13,321 bases of DNA from NCBI RefSeq assembly GCF_049060325.1, contig NZ_JBMGPW010000016.1, positions 1 to 13,321 of the forward strand, in the 5' to 3' direction. This DNA is from Vescimonas sanitatis (GTDB taxonomy: Bacteria; Bacillota; Clostridia; Oscillospirales; Oscillospiraceae). Position 1 is the stretch's first letter. Every line of letters begins with the position of its first letter. Positions 1 through 5,754 of the stretch are shown here, in pieces. A program made the position numbers and the translations under genes. The notes under the pieces were generated by a model, which saw only the letters and a list, made by a program, of their open reading frames with translations, made no database searches and was not told the origin of the DNA.

Positions 1-58
1 AGCATCTCAGTGGGAACAGGATGCTGAGTTGATTGAATGGCTGTCCTCGCTTGGCTAA
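1..58 (+). CDS. C-terminal tail of an unidentified protein (partial)
   Basis: An open frame enters from the left edge (first full codon at base 2) and stops at TAA 56-58. It encodes only 18 residues, ending ELIEWLSSLG. That is too little to assign a family. A strong hairpin terminator starts 20 bases after the stop, which supports this being a genuine gene end rather than a chance frame. Codons are mixed in GC content. Confidence 0.55.
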   Translation, partial: ASQWEQDAELIEWLSSLG

Positions 59-77
59 AACTCCAAAATATTATGCA

Positions 78-116
78 CAGTGAAACAGAGTAAAATGCTC
101 TGTTTCACTGCTTTTT
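78..116 (+). terminator. Rho-independent terminator of the left-edge gene
   Basis: A perfect 13-bp stem (78-90 paired with 98-110, arms CAGTGAAACAGAG and its complement) with a 7-nt loop is followed by CTTTTTA. The T run lies on the plus-strand side, so it serves the gene ending at 58. In the other direction the flank is only T-rich, so it would be a weak stop for the minus-strand gene at 159-449. Confidence 0.85.
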
Positions 117-158
117 ATGGAGGTGCTATACATAATTGATTTCTGTTCATAACGTCAT

Positions 159-449
159 TTATGTGTTGAAGTGCATAAGGGACATTTTCCCAAATGCGAC
201 ACCTGTGATGGTCACTGTTTTGACCCACTGCCATTTACCCGAAGTACCTTCTTTTGAAGACGCACACTTCTTGTCTGCGTCATCATAATAGGTATATATG
301 AGGTGGTCATCCTTGTCAAATGTCCCGTCATCACTTGCAGAAATGGCAGACAGCTTAACACGGTTGATATTCGTCTCATCCGCCCAGCTGACGCTGCACA
401 GGCCCAGCGCCATCACCAGCGCCAGTATCGTTGCCAACAATTTCTTCAT
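159..449 (-). CDS. Small secreted protein with signal peptide, unknown function
   Basis: This 96-aa protein starts with a textbook Sec signal peptide: MKK, a hydrophobic core of about residues 4-18 (LLATILALVMALGL), then a likely cleavage site after SWA at about residue 23. The mature part is about 73 residues, polar and Asp/Lys-rich, with one Cys, a YTYYDDAD segment and a KWQWVKTVTITG segment that looks like beta strand. It has no lipobox, so it is probably released or wall-associated. The start at 449 is favoured because an AGGAG lies just upstream, although only 2 nt separate it from ATG, which is unusually close. A good promoter lies at 543-570 and the leader between is highly structured. 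I do not recognise the family. No convincing terminator follows on this strand. The abrupt C-terminus could mean a small complete protein or a truncated one. Confidence 0.75.
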   Translation of the reverse strand: MKKLLATILALVMALGLCSVSWADETNINRVKLSAISASDDGTFDKDDHLIYTYYDDADKKCASSKEGTSGKWQWVKTVTITGVAFGKMSLMHFNT

Positions 450-475
450 GTCTCCTACCCCGTTATGTTTAGATT

Positions 476-535
476 TCCGCAGATGCGCTCGTTTTAATCC
501 TCATTAAAACGTAAAAGCAGAGGTACCTCTGCGGA
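476..535 (-). promoter_or_regulatory. Structured 5' leader of the small secreted-protein gene
   Basis: Between the predicted transcription start (about 536) and the ATG at 449, three inverted repeats are nested. An outer 8-bp pair joins 528-535 to 476-483 (TCCGCAGA/TCTGCGGA in the mRNA). An internal hairpin has 9-bp arms (490-498 with 503-511) and a 4-nt loop. A 16-bp perfect palindrome at 517-532 (GCAGAGGTACCTCTGC) shares bases with the outer stem. The outer stem and the palindrome hairpin cannot form together, so the leader has two alternative folds. It matches no riboswitch class I can recognise. A regulatory role is inference. Confidence 0.5.
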
Positions 536-542
536 TAGCTTC

Positions 543-570
543 ATTATAGCAAGAATTTTCGGTTTGTCCA
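543..570 (-). promoter_or_regulatory. Sigma-A-type promoter of the secreted-protein gene
   Basis: Read on the minus strand: -35 TGGACA (565-570), a 16-bp spacer, and -10 TATAAT (543-548) preceded by TGC, an extended -10. Transcription should begin near 536, giving a leader of about 85 nt. Confidence 0.75.
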
Positions 571-618
571 GAGCATTTTGTGAAAAAATCCCAATTTTAT
601 CATTCCCGGTAACGGCGC

Positions 619-963
619 TTACGTTTGATTTGCAAAAATTGGAAATTCCTTCCCCGCGGGCAGCGTCGTTACCGCCTCGGCGGGAAGCGCGGGGAACAAC
701 TCCCCTATCCTCCCCGGCGCGGCGGCAAGCGTTTCCTTCTGCCCGTGAGTCAGCTTCGCCTTGATGGCGTATTCCAGCCGCGACGCTGTCACCTTGTCAC
801 CGCAGCGCCACAGCGCCGCCAAAGCCTCCGGCGGGTGTGCCCGGGTGTACTTGGCGCCCCTGCCGCTGCAATGCATGGCCATCCGCCGCGCCACGTCGTT
901 GGTCATCCCCGTGTACAGGCTTCCGCCACGGCACCGCAGCATATAGACATAGTACGCTTCCAT
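619..963 (-). CDS. GIY-YIG nuclease domain protein (YhbQ/UPF0213-like)
   Basis: This 114-aa protein consists of a single GIY-YIG domain. The signature tyrosines are in YVY (residues 5-7) and YTG (17-19). Arg26/Arg27 follow in the first helix and the metal-binding Glu is probably E64 in RLEYAIK. The family is a stand-alone form of the UvrC/homing-endonuclease catalytic module. E. coli YhbQ and its relatives are small, and some have DNA-cleaving activity; a DNA repair role is usually assumed but the natural substrate is unclear. The start at 963 has AAAGGAG 6 nt upstream. A promoter at 991-1019 is interleaved with that of the divergent gene at 1063. The residues after about 90 (Ala/Pro-rich) are not part of the core fold. 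No terminator lies between this gene and the one at 449, so some read-through is possible. Confidence 0.9.
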   Translation of the reverse strand: MEAYYVYMLRCRGGSLYTGMTNDVARRMAMHCSGRGAKYTRAHPPEALAALWRCGDKVTASRLEYAIKAKLTHGQKETLAAAPGRIGELFPALPAEAVTTLPAGKEFPIFANQT

Positions 964-990
964 AGGCGGCTCCTTTCACGGTTTTCCCCT

Positions 991-1036
991 ATCATACCCG
1001 ATATTTCTTGCATTGGCAAGCGCTGTATGGTACAAT
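991..1036. promoter_or_regulatory. Interleaved divergent promoters built on one inverted repeat
   Basis: Plus strand: TTGCAT (1008-1013), 17-bp spacer, TACAAT (1031-1036), driving the gene at 1063. Minus strand: TTGCCA (1014-1019), 17-bp spacer, TATGAT (991-996), driving the GIY-YIG gene at 963. The two -35 boxes abut inside the inverted repeat CTTGC-ATTG-GCAAG (1007-1020), so each lies in the other's spacer. Just past the plus -10 is a second small palindrome, TTCCAA-T-TTGGAA (1036-1048), placed where an operator could block initiation. Confidence 0.65.
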
Positions 1037-1062
1037 TCCAATTTGGAAAGCGAGGGAGAGCT

Positions 1063-1815
1063 ATGACCCTTTTTGATTACTATCTGCGCTATATGACCGA
1101 GGTATGGGAGGGCACGCGTCCTGCCCCGGAGGGAATCACCCTGCCGGAAGGCGGCGATGAGAACGCCCGCATACAGGCGCTGGGCCAGCAGCTGCAGGAT
1201 ATGGGCATGGCCGCCTTTGTCCGCGCCTGCGCCGCCCAGAACGGCACGGTGCTTCCGGAGGAGCTGTTCGCCGAAAGCGGCGACCTTGGCAGTTTTGAGT
1301 TGTTTCTTCAAAACGCGGATAAGGCACAGGAAGCCCTTGCCGCGGAGAAAAAGTCCGCGACCCCCGACCCCGATGCCAACAAGCACGCCTTTGAGGTGTT
1401 TCTGGACTGCATTGCCATGGACGACGGTCTTGTGCAGTATCTGATCGACGTGCTGAAGCGCATGGACCGCAAGGAGTTTTTCAAGCTCAGCCAGATCACC
1501 ACCAAACTGGACCTGGACCCGGAGGAGTTCCTCTACTGGCTGGGCCGTCGGGAGATGTACGCCGACAAGGAGGAGCAGGGCTGTGCCGTCGCTATGGACC
1601 ACGCCCTGCTGCGGCTGGCAGATGAGGGACGGCTGGACGTGGTGGCCGCCCTGCTCAGCGGCGACAGAAATACCTTCGAGACCTTTCGCTGCGAGGCACC
1701 GGAGCTTATGCACGCACCCATCGCCACCTTCGAGTGGTACGAGAAAAACTATCTGGATCGGGACTATCCCATCCGACTCATTATGCGCCTGAACGGCGTA
1801 CAATTTCCCAACTGA
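1063..1815 (+). CDS. Conserved-looking hypothetical protein, 250 aa, helical
   Basis: I do not recognise this protein. The frame is open from 625, but the start at 1063 is chosen because GAGGGAG lies just upstream, the promoter at 1008-1036 sits immediately before it, and the longer frame would run through the opposite-strand GIY-YIG gene. The product is soluble, rich in Leu, Ala, Glu and Asp, and appears mostly alpha-helical, with no signal peptide or membrane segment. A low-complexity Lys/Pro/Asp linker (about residues 92-104) separates an N-terminal part from a larger C-terminal part. The latter carries repeated helix-like units (FEVFLDCIAMDDG, VQYLIDVLKRMDRKEF, DPEEFLYWLGRREMY). The pattern hints at a helical-repeat or scaffold protein, but no catalytic motif stands out. 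It ends 8 bases before the YnbB gene, so the two are co-transcribed. Confidence 0.8.
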   Translation: MTLFDYYLRYMTEVWEGTRPAPEGITLPEGGDENARIQALGQQLQDMGMAAFVRACAAQNGTVLPEELFAESGDLGSFELFLQNADKAQEALAAEKKSATPDPDANKHAFEVFLDCIAMDDGLVQYLIDVLKRMDRKEFFKLSQITTKLDLDPEEFLYWLGRREMYADKEEQGCAVAMDHALLRLADEGRLDVVAALLSGDRNTFETFRCEAPELMHAPIATFEWYEKNYLDRDYPIRLIMRLNGVQFPN

Positions 1816-1823
1816 GGTGAACT

Positions 1824-3098
1824 ATGAACGAAGCATATAAGGCGCTGGGCGTCAGCGAAAACGTGCTGGCTTTCAGCGAAACGATCCTGTCCGACCTGAA
1901 GGACCGCTTTGCGACCATCGACGCCATCGCCGAGGCTAATCAGCTGAAGGTCATCGCCGCCATGCAGAAAAACCGCGTGGCCGCCAATCATTTTAACCTT
2001 TCCACCGGCTACGGCTACGACGACGAGGGACGCGACACGCTGGAGCGCGTCTACGCCGACTGCTTCGGCGCGGAGGCGGCGCTGGTTCGCCCGCAGATCA
2101 CCTGTGGTACCCACGCGCTGGCGCTGGCGTTAGGCGCGAACCTGCTGCCGGGGGACGAACTTTTGAGTCCGGTGGGGGGGCCGTACGACACACTGGAAGA
2201 AGTCATCGGCATTCGGGAGTCGGTGGGCTCACTGAAGGAATACGGGGTAAGTTATCGTCAAGTCGATCTATTGCCGGACGGGTCGTTTGACACCGATAAA
2301 ATTTGCACGGCAATAAACAAAAAAACAAAGCTCATCACGATACAGCGTTCAAAAGGCTACGCTACAAGACCCAGCTTCTCGGTGGCGCAGATCGGCGAGT
2401 TGATTGCGTTATGTAAACAATGCAAGCCGGACGTGATCTGTATGGTGGACAACTGCTACGGCGAGTTCACAGAGCTGATCGAGCCGGTGAACGTGGGCGC
2501 GGACCTGATGGTGGGCAGCCTTATCAAAAATCCCGGCGGCGGGCTGGCCCCCACCGGCGGCTATATCTGCGGCCGCGCCGACCTGATCGAGCGCTGCGCC
2601 CGGCGGCTCACCGCCCCCGGTCTTGGCCGGGAGGTGGGCGCAAATCTGGGGCTGCTGACCCAATTTTACCAGGGCTTTTTCCTGGCGCCGACGGTGGTGG
2701 CCTCTGCGGTGAAGGGTGCTGTATTCGCCGCAAATTGTTATGAAAAACTTGGTTTTCATGTCATTCCAGGCGCTTCTGAGGTGCGGCACGACATCATTCA
2801 GGCGGTAGAACTGGGCAGCCGGGAAGGCATGATCGCCTTCTGCAAGGGCATACAGGCCGCCGCGCCGGTGGACAGCTATGTCACCCCGGAGCCAGCCCCT
2901 ATGCCGGGCTATGACAGCGACGTCATCATGGCCGCCGGTGCTTTTGTGCAGGGCAGCTCCATAGAATTGTCCGCCGACGGCCCCACACGGCCGCCCTACG
3001 CGGTGTATTTCCAGGGTGGGCTGACCTGGTACCACGCCAAGCTGGGCATCCTGATGAGCCTGCAGAAAATGCTGGAGGCCGGCCTGATCTCATTATAA
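1824..3098 (+). CDS. YnbB/aluminium-resistance-type PLP lyase (methionine gamma-lyase family)
   Basis: This 424-aa protein has full family length. It belongs to the fold-type I PLP enzymes known as YnbB or aluminium resistance proteins, related to cystathionine/methionine gamma-lyases. Visible features are the cofactor-phosphate region RPQITCGTHA (about 89-98), Asp209 in VDNCYGEF (pyridine-ring contact) and the Schiff-base Lys235 in SLIKNPGGG. The C-terminal part, with PYAVYFQGGLTWYHAK, is typical of the family. The substrate is not settled; a C-S lyase on sulfur amino acids is the usual guess. The Shine-Dalgarno GAGGTG overlaps the stop codon of the upstream 250-aa gene, which suggests coupled translation. 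In many Firmicutes ynbB lies between hflX and glnR; that context is absent here. Bases about 2225-2420 and 2735-2775 use clearly more A/T-ending codons than the rest, a possible recombination patch. Confidence 0.93.
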   Translation: MNEAYKALGVSENVLAFSETILSDLKDRFATIDAIAEANQLKVIAAMQKNRVAANHFNLSTGYGYDDEGRDTLERVYADCFGAEAALVRPQITCGTHALALALGANLLPGDELLSPVGGPYDTLEEVIGIRESVGSLKEYGVSYRQVDLLPDGSFDTDKICTAINKKTKLITIQRSKGYATRPSFSVAQIGELIALCKQCKPDVICMVDNCYGEFTELIEPVNVGADLMVGSLIKNPGGGLAPTGGYICGRADLIERCARRLTAPGLGREVGANLGLLTQFYQGFFLAPTVVASAVKGAVFAANCYEKLGFHVIPGASEVRHDIIQAVELGSREGMIAFCKGIQAAAPVDSYVTPEPAPMPGYDSDVIMAAGAFVQGSSIELSADGPTRPPYAVYFQGGLTWYHAKLGILMSLQKMLEAGLISL

Positions 3099-3123
3099 TT
3101 ATGTAAACCATGGAGGAAATCGT

Positions 3124-3210
3124 ATGTTTCTCCCCAACCATCCCTTTCGGCGGCGTCCGCCTCCTTTTTCTGTGCATTTTATGTTCGTTGTTTATACTTT
3201 TACTTTCTGA
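3124..3210 (+). CDS. Possible 28-codon leader ORF containing a terminator-like hairpin
   Basis: An ATG at 3124 has an excellent ribosome binding site (GGAGG about 8 nt upstream) and opens a 28-codon frame ending at TGA 3208-3210. The predicted peptide is basic then hydrophobic (MFLPNHPFRRRPPPF at the start). Codons 9-13 coincide with a GC-rich hairpin, GGCGG-CGT-CCGCC (3149-3161), followed by TCCTTTTT, so the ORF and the likely terminator of the YnbB operon occupy the same bases. It may be a leader peptide acting on this hairpin, or a chance ORF behind a good binding site. It ends 58 bases before the transporter start. Confidence 0.35.
   Translation: MFLPNHPFRRRPPPFSVHFMFVVYTFTF
3149..3169 (+). 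terminator. Weak terminator-like hairpin after the YnbB gene
   Basis: A 5-bp GC stem (3149-3153 with 3157-3161) and a 3-nt loop are followed by TCCTTTTT. The stem is short and two C residues interrupt the T run, so termination is probably partial. It lies inside the 28-codon ORF. Confidence 0.45.
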
Positions 3211-3246
3211 ATAATGTACATTACCGTATAGCAGGTCTTGCTATAC
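3188..3246 (+). promoter_or_regulatory. Tentative promoter and operator-like hairpin before the transporter gene
   Basis: TTGTTT (3188-3193) and AATAAT (3210-3215) with a 16-bp spacer are a possible promoter. They are followed by an 8-bp inverted repeat, GTATAGCA-5 nt-TGCTATAC (3226-3233 with 3239-3246), just upstream of the Shine-Dalgarno. The repeat could be an operator or an mRNA hairpin near the binding site. The -35 assignment is weak. Confidence 0.35.
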
Positions 3247-3268
3247 ATGATAGAATAAGGAGTTTTTT

Positions 3269-4177
3269 ATGTGGTTTTGGTTTTCTCTGATCGCACTGAT
3301 CTGCTGGAGCGGCTCTGACCTGTTCAGCAAGATCGGCTGCCAGGACGCAGACGACAAATACAGCCATCTTAAAATGGTGATGGCAGTGGGCCTGGTGATG
3401 GGTCTGCACGCCGCCTATGAGATTTTTATCAACGGCACGGAGATCAACGGCAGCATCATCCTGACGTATCTGCCGGTGTCCCTGCTGTACATCAGCTCTA
3501 TGACCATCGGCTACATCGGCCTGCGGTATATCGAGCTGTCCATCTCCTCCCCCATCTGCAATTCCAGCGGCGCACTGGTGGCGGTGCTGGCGCTGGCCAC
3601 CGGCGGCCTGGGCGAGCTGGTGCCGGCGCAGCTGGCCGCCACAGCACTGGTATGCGTGGGCGTCATCGGTCTGGGCATCGTGGAGGCCCGGGAGGACGAT
3701 GACCTGCGGGCTGCACGGCAGCAGGCCAGCAACCACCGCTACGCCAAATCGGCGCTGGCGCTGATCCTGCCTGTGATCTATTGCCTGCTGGACGCGCTGG
3801 GTACCTTCGCCGACAGCCGGGTGCTGGAAACGCTGAACGAGGACAGCGCCAACTGCGCCTATGAGCTGACGTTTCTGCTGGCGGGCATCGTATGCTTCGT
3901 GTATGTGGTGCTCATCAAAAAGAGCCGACTCGTCCCCAAGCGGGAGGGCCCCAAGTATGCGGGCGCCGTGTGCGAGACGGCGGGCCAGTTCGCGTACATC
4001 TACGCGCTGGCGGACACGGAGCACGTGGCCCTGGCCGCGCCCATCATCTCCGCCTACTGCGTGGCCTCGGTGCTGTGGAGCCGCATTTTCCTGAAGGAAA
4101 AGCTCAGCTGGAAGCACTACGCCATGATCGCACTGGTGGTGGCGGGTATTGTGATACTGGGCATCTACGATGCATAA
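3269..4177 (+). CDS. EamA-family drug/metabolite transporter
   Basis: This 302-aa integral membrane protein has about ten hydrophobic segments arranged as two EamA-type halves, the normal architecture and length of the drug/metabolite transporter superfamily. The first half starts WFWFSLIALICWSGSDLFSK and includes a GYIGLRYIELSISSPICNSSGA helix-loop region. A charged cytoplasmic loop (EAREDDDLRAARQQASNHRYAK, about 134-155) separates it from the second half, which ends with the WSRIFLKEKLSWKHY motif and a terminal hydrophobic helix. Members export or import amino acids, nucleobases, vitamins or drugs; the substrate cannot be read from the sequence. The start at 3269 is supported by AAGGAG 6 nt upstream. 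A strong terminator follows closely, so it probably forms a single-gene unit or the tail of the YnbB operon. Confidence 0.9.
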   Translation: MWFWFSLIALICWSGSDLFSKIGCQDADDKYSHLKMVMAVGLVMGLHAAYEIFINGTEINGSIILTYLPVSLLYISSMTIGYIGLRYIELSISSPICNSSGALVAVLALATGGLGELVPAQLAATALVCVGVIGLGIVEAREDDDLRAARQQASNHRYAKSALALILPVIYCLLDALGTFADSRVLETLNEDSANCAYELTFLLAGIVCFVYVVLIKKSRLVPKREGPKYAGAVCETAGQFAYIYALADTEHVALAAPIISAYCVASVLWSRIFLKEKLSWKHYAMIALVVAGIVILGIYDA

Positions 4178-4186
4178 CAACAAGAT

Positions 4187-4216
4187 ATCCCCCGCCGGGT
4201 CCGGCGGGGGATTTTC
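4187..4216 (+). terminator. Strong terminator after the EamA transporter
   Basis: The near-perfect GC-rich inverted repeat has 12-nt arms (4187-4198 and 4201-4212, core CCCCCGCCGG and its complement) and ends in ATTTTC. The inner pairs must open to form a loop. It starts 10 bases after the transporter stop. Confidence 0.85.
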
Positions 4217-4724
4217 TGCGCCTGCGGGCGCGGGAGGTGGAATTTCGCGCTTTCGAGCGCGAGTTACTTTTGTCTTTGGCGACAAAAGTAACCAAAAGCG
4301 CCACTTGAAACTACGTTTCAAGACTTCCTTGCGCGGGGCGGCAGGTGCGAATTTGACGGTGCTGATTTCGCGGAATTGGTACGGTGGGTGACATTGTCGG
4401 TTCAGGGGACTTCTTATACCTCTTGCGCCGCTACCGCTGACGCAGTGCGAAGGTAGGGGCTGGTGCGCTGGACAGTTTGGGCGATTATCAAATCGCGCCA
4501 AAGCCGCCCCGAGGGCGGCTTTGGCAGGTGGCGGCTGACGCCGCCAAGGTATTGGGGGTGCCGCCTGCGGGCGGGACGAAGGAGTTTTACGCCGCTGCGC
4601 GGCGACACCTCATCCGCCTCCTGCGGGGGCACCTGTCTCCCTGCGGGTCGGTCGGTTCGCGGATCTGACACGCCACCGGCGTGTCATTCAACACCGCGAA
4701 CCCCTCAAGGGGAAGGCTTGAGGG
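4217..4724. repeat. Gene-free stretch of clustered inverted repeats (composite palindromic element)
   Basis: No credible gene lies here. At least nine hairpins do, in order: 4245-4262 (7-bp stem, TTCG loop); 4263-4292 (12-bp, arms GTTACTTTTGTC); 4304-4322 (8-bp, CTTGAAAC); 4481-4496 (6-bp); 4497-4525 (13-bp perfect, loop CGA); 4530-4545 (6-bp); 4590-4604 (6-bp); a nested pair 4654-4662/4694-4702 around 4666-4674/4678-4686 (9-bp each); and 4702-4724 (8-bp). The right half, read on the minus strand (CTTCCCCTTGAGGGG, later GGATGAGGTGTCGCCG), resembles small palindromic intergenic repeats I associate with Oscillospiraceae genomes. The left part carries the ACTTTTG...CAAAAGT type of palindrome. 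The dispersed-repeat assignment is from memory and needs a genome search. The last hairpins abut the stop codon at 4725 and may protect that mRNA end. Confidence 0.6.
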
Positions 4725-5738
4725 TCAGAGGGAGATGGTCTGGCCCTGGCCGTTCTTCCGGGCGGCGTCCAGCAGGGCCGCGGCGGTGGAAATGTCCTGC
4801 AAGGCGATTCCGGTGGAGTCAAAGATGGTGATATCCTCCCCGCCGGTACGGCCCGGGGCGGCGCCGGAGATGACGCCGCCGATGTCGCAGAGGGTGCCGT
4901 CAAAGATGCCGTTCTTATAGGGGATCTCGCACTCGCCCACGGACAGGCACTGGGCTGCGTCGTCGCCGAACACCCTGGCCGCGGAAAACAGGGCGCTATC
5001 GATCTCCTGCTTGCCGGTCATATCCGCGCCCACGCAGCTGATGTGAGTACCGGGCCGCACCCATTCCGCCTTCAGGAACGGCTCCCGGGCGGGGGTGGCG
5101 GTGAGGATGACATCGCTCTGCTTCGCGGCAGTCTCCAGACTTGGCGCGGCGGTGATGGCGGCATGGCAGCCACCGCAGGCGGCCAACAGCTTCTCCACCT
5201 GGGGAACGATCGCCGTGCAGGCGGCGGCAGAGCGCTCGGGATGGTGGGGATTGGCCACATAGACCGTTTTCAGCTGCGGCAGGCAGTACAGCGCGGCGGC
5301 GATCAGGTAGGGGGCCAGCGCGCCGGTACCGGCCATCAGCAGTGTTTCGGCATCGGGGCGGGCCAGGTATTTAGCGCCGACAGCCCCGGCCGCGCCGGTG
5401 CGGAAATCGGTGATGGGGCCGGCGTTCAGCAGCGCCCTGGGCGCGCCGGTGTGTATATCGAACAGCAGCGAGGTGCCGTACAGGGCGGGCAGGTCTTTGG
5501 CGGGGTTATCGCCGAACCAGGACACCACCTTCATGCCGTAAAGCCCCAGGCCGTTCATATGGCCGGACTTGATATCCAGGTCCGCCGCACCGGGGGTGAA
5601 CTCGTGGAACACCATGGGCCACAGGGCCGCACCGCCGGTGCTCTTTTCCAGATAGGCCTGCTCCACGGCCCGAACCGCCATGGGGATGGTCAGCAGCGAC
5701 TGGATGGTCGCGCCGTTCAATACCGTCAATTCTGTCAT
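4725..5738 (-). CDS. Ornithine cyclodeaminase/mu-crystallin family NAD(P)-dependent enzyme
   Basis: This 337-aa protein belongs to the OCD/mu-crystallin family, whose members act as ornithine cyclodeaminases, imine or ketimine reductases, or amino-acid dehydrogenases. Visible features are a substrate-site Lys70 (GLYGMKVVSWFGDNP), the RTGAAGAVGAKYLAR helix (113-127), the Rossmann glycine region GTGALAPY (137-144), GADMTGKQEID (237-247) containing the Asp equivalent to the catalytic Asp of OCD, and FDSTGIALQD (306-315). It appears close to the group that NCBI pipelines label tyramine oxidase subunit B; I doubt that name as a functional statement. The start at 5738 is chosen because of the GGAGGA site upstream; the open frame extends to 5924 but would overlap the preceding gene. 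Only 16 bases separate it from the aminotransferase stop, so the two form an operon. The usual Gln-Ala after the glycine motif is replaced here by Leu-Ala. Confidence 0.88.
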   Translation of the reverse strand: MTELTVLNGATIQSLLTIPMAVRAVEQAYLEKSTGGAALWPMVFHEFTPGAADLDIKSGHMNGLGLYGMKVVSWFGDNPAKDLPALYGTSLLFDIHTGAPRALLNAGPITDFRTGAAGAVGAKYLARPDAETLLMAGTGALAPYLIAAALYCLPQLKTVYVANPHHPERSAAACTAIVPQVEKLLAACGGCHAAITAAPSLETAAKQSDVILTATPAREPFLKAEWVRPGTHISCVGADMTGKQEIDSALFSAARVFGDDAAQCLSVGECEIPYKNGIFDGTLCDIGGVISGAAPGRTGGEDITIFDSTGIALQDISTAAALLDAARKNGQGQTISL

Positions 5739-5754
5739 GGTCTGTTCCTCCTTA

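Noticed and set aside
117..152. 11-codon ORF just after the first terminator
   Set aside because: It has no ribosome binding site and begins in the T run of the terminator.
625..1062. N-terminal extension of the 250-aa protein
   Set aside because: The extension is the shadow of the GIY-YIG gene. The ATG at 1063 has the binding site and promoter.
3221..4501. 426-codon minus-strand open frame opposite the EamA transporter
   Set aside because: It is rich in His, Gln, Ala and Arg and low in normal protein composition. It runs through the transporter terminator and intergenic palindromes.
4217..4724. CRISPR array
   Set aside because: The repeats are inverted and of differing sequence; there are no regular direct repeats with spacers and no cas genes.
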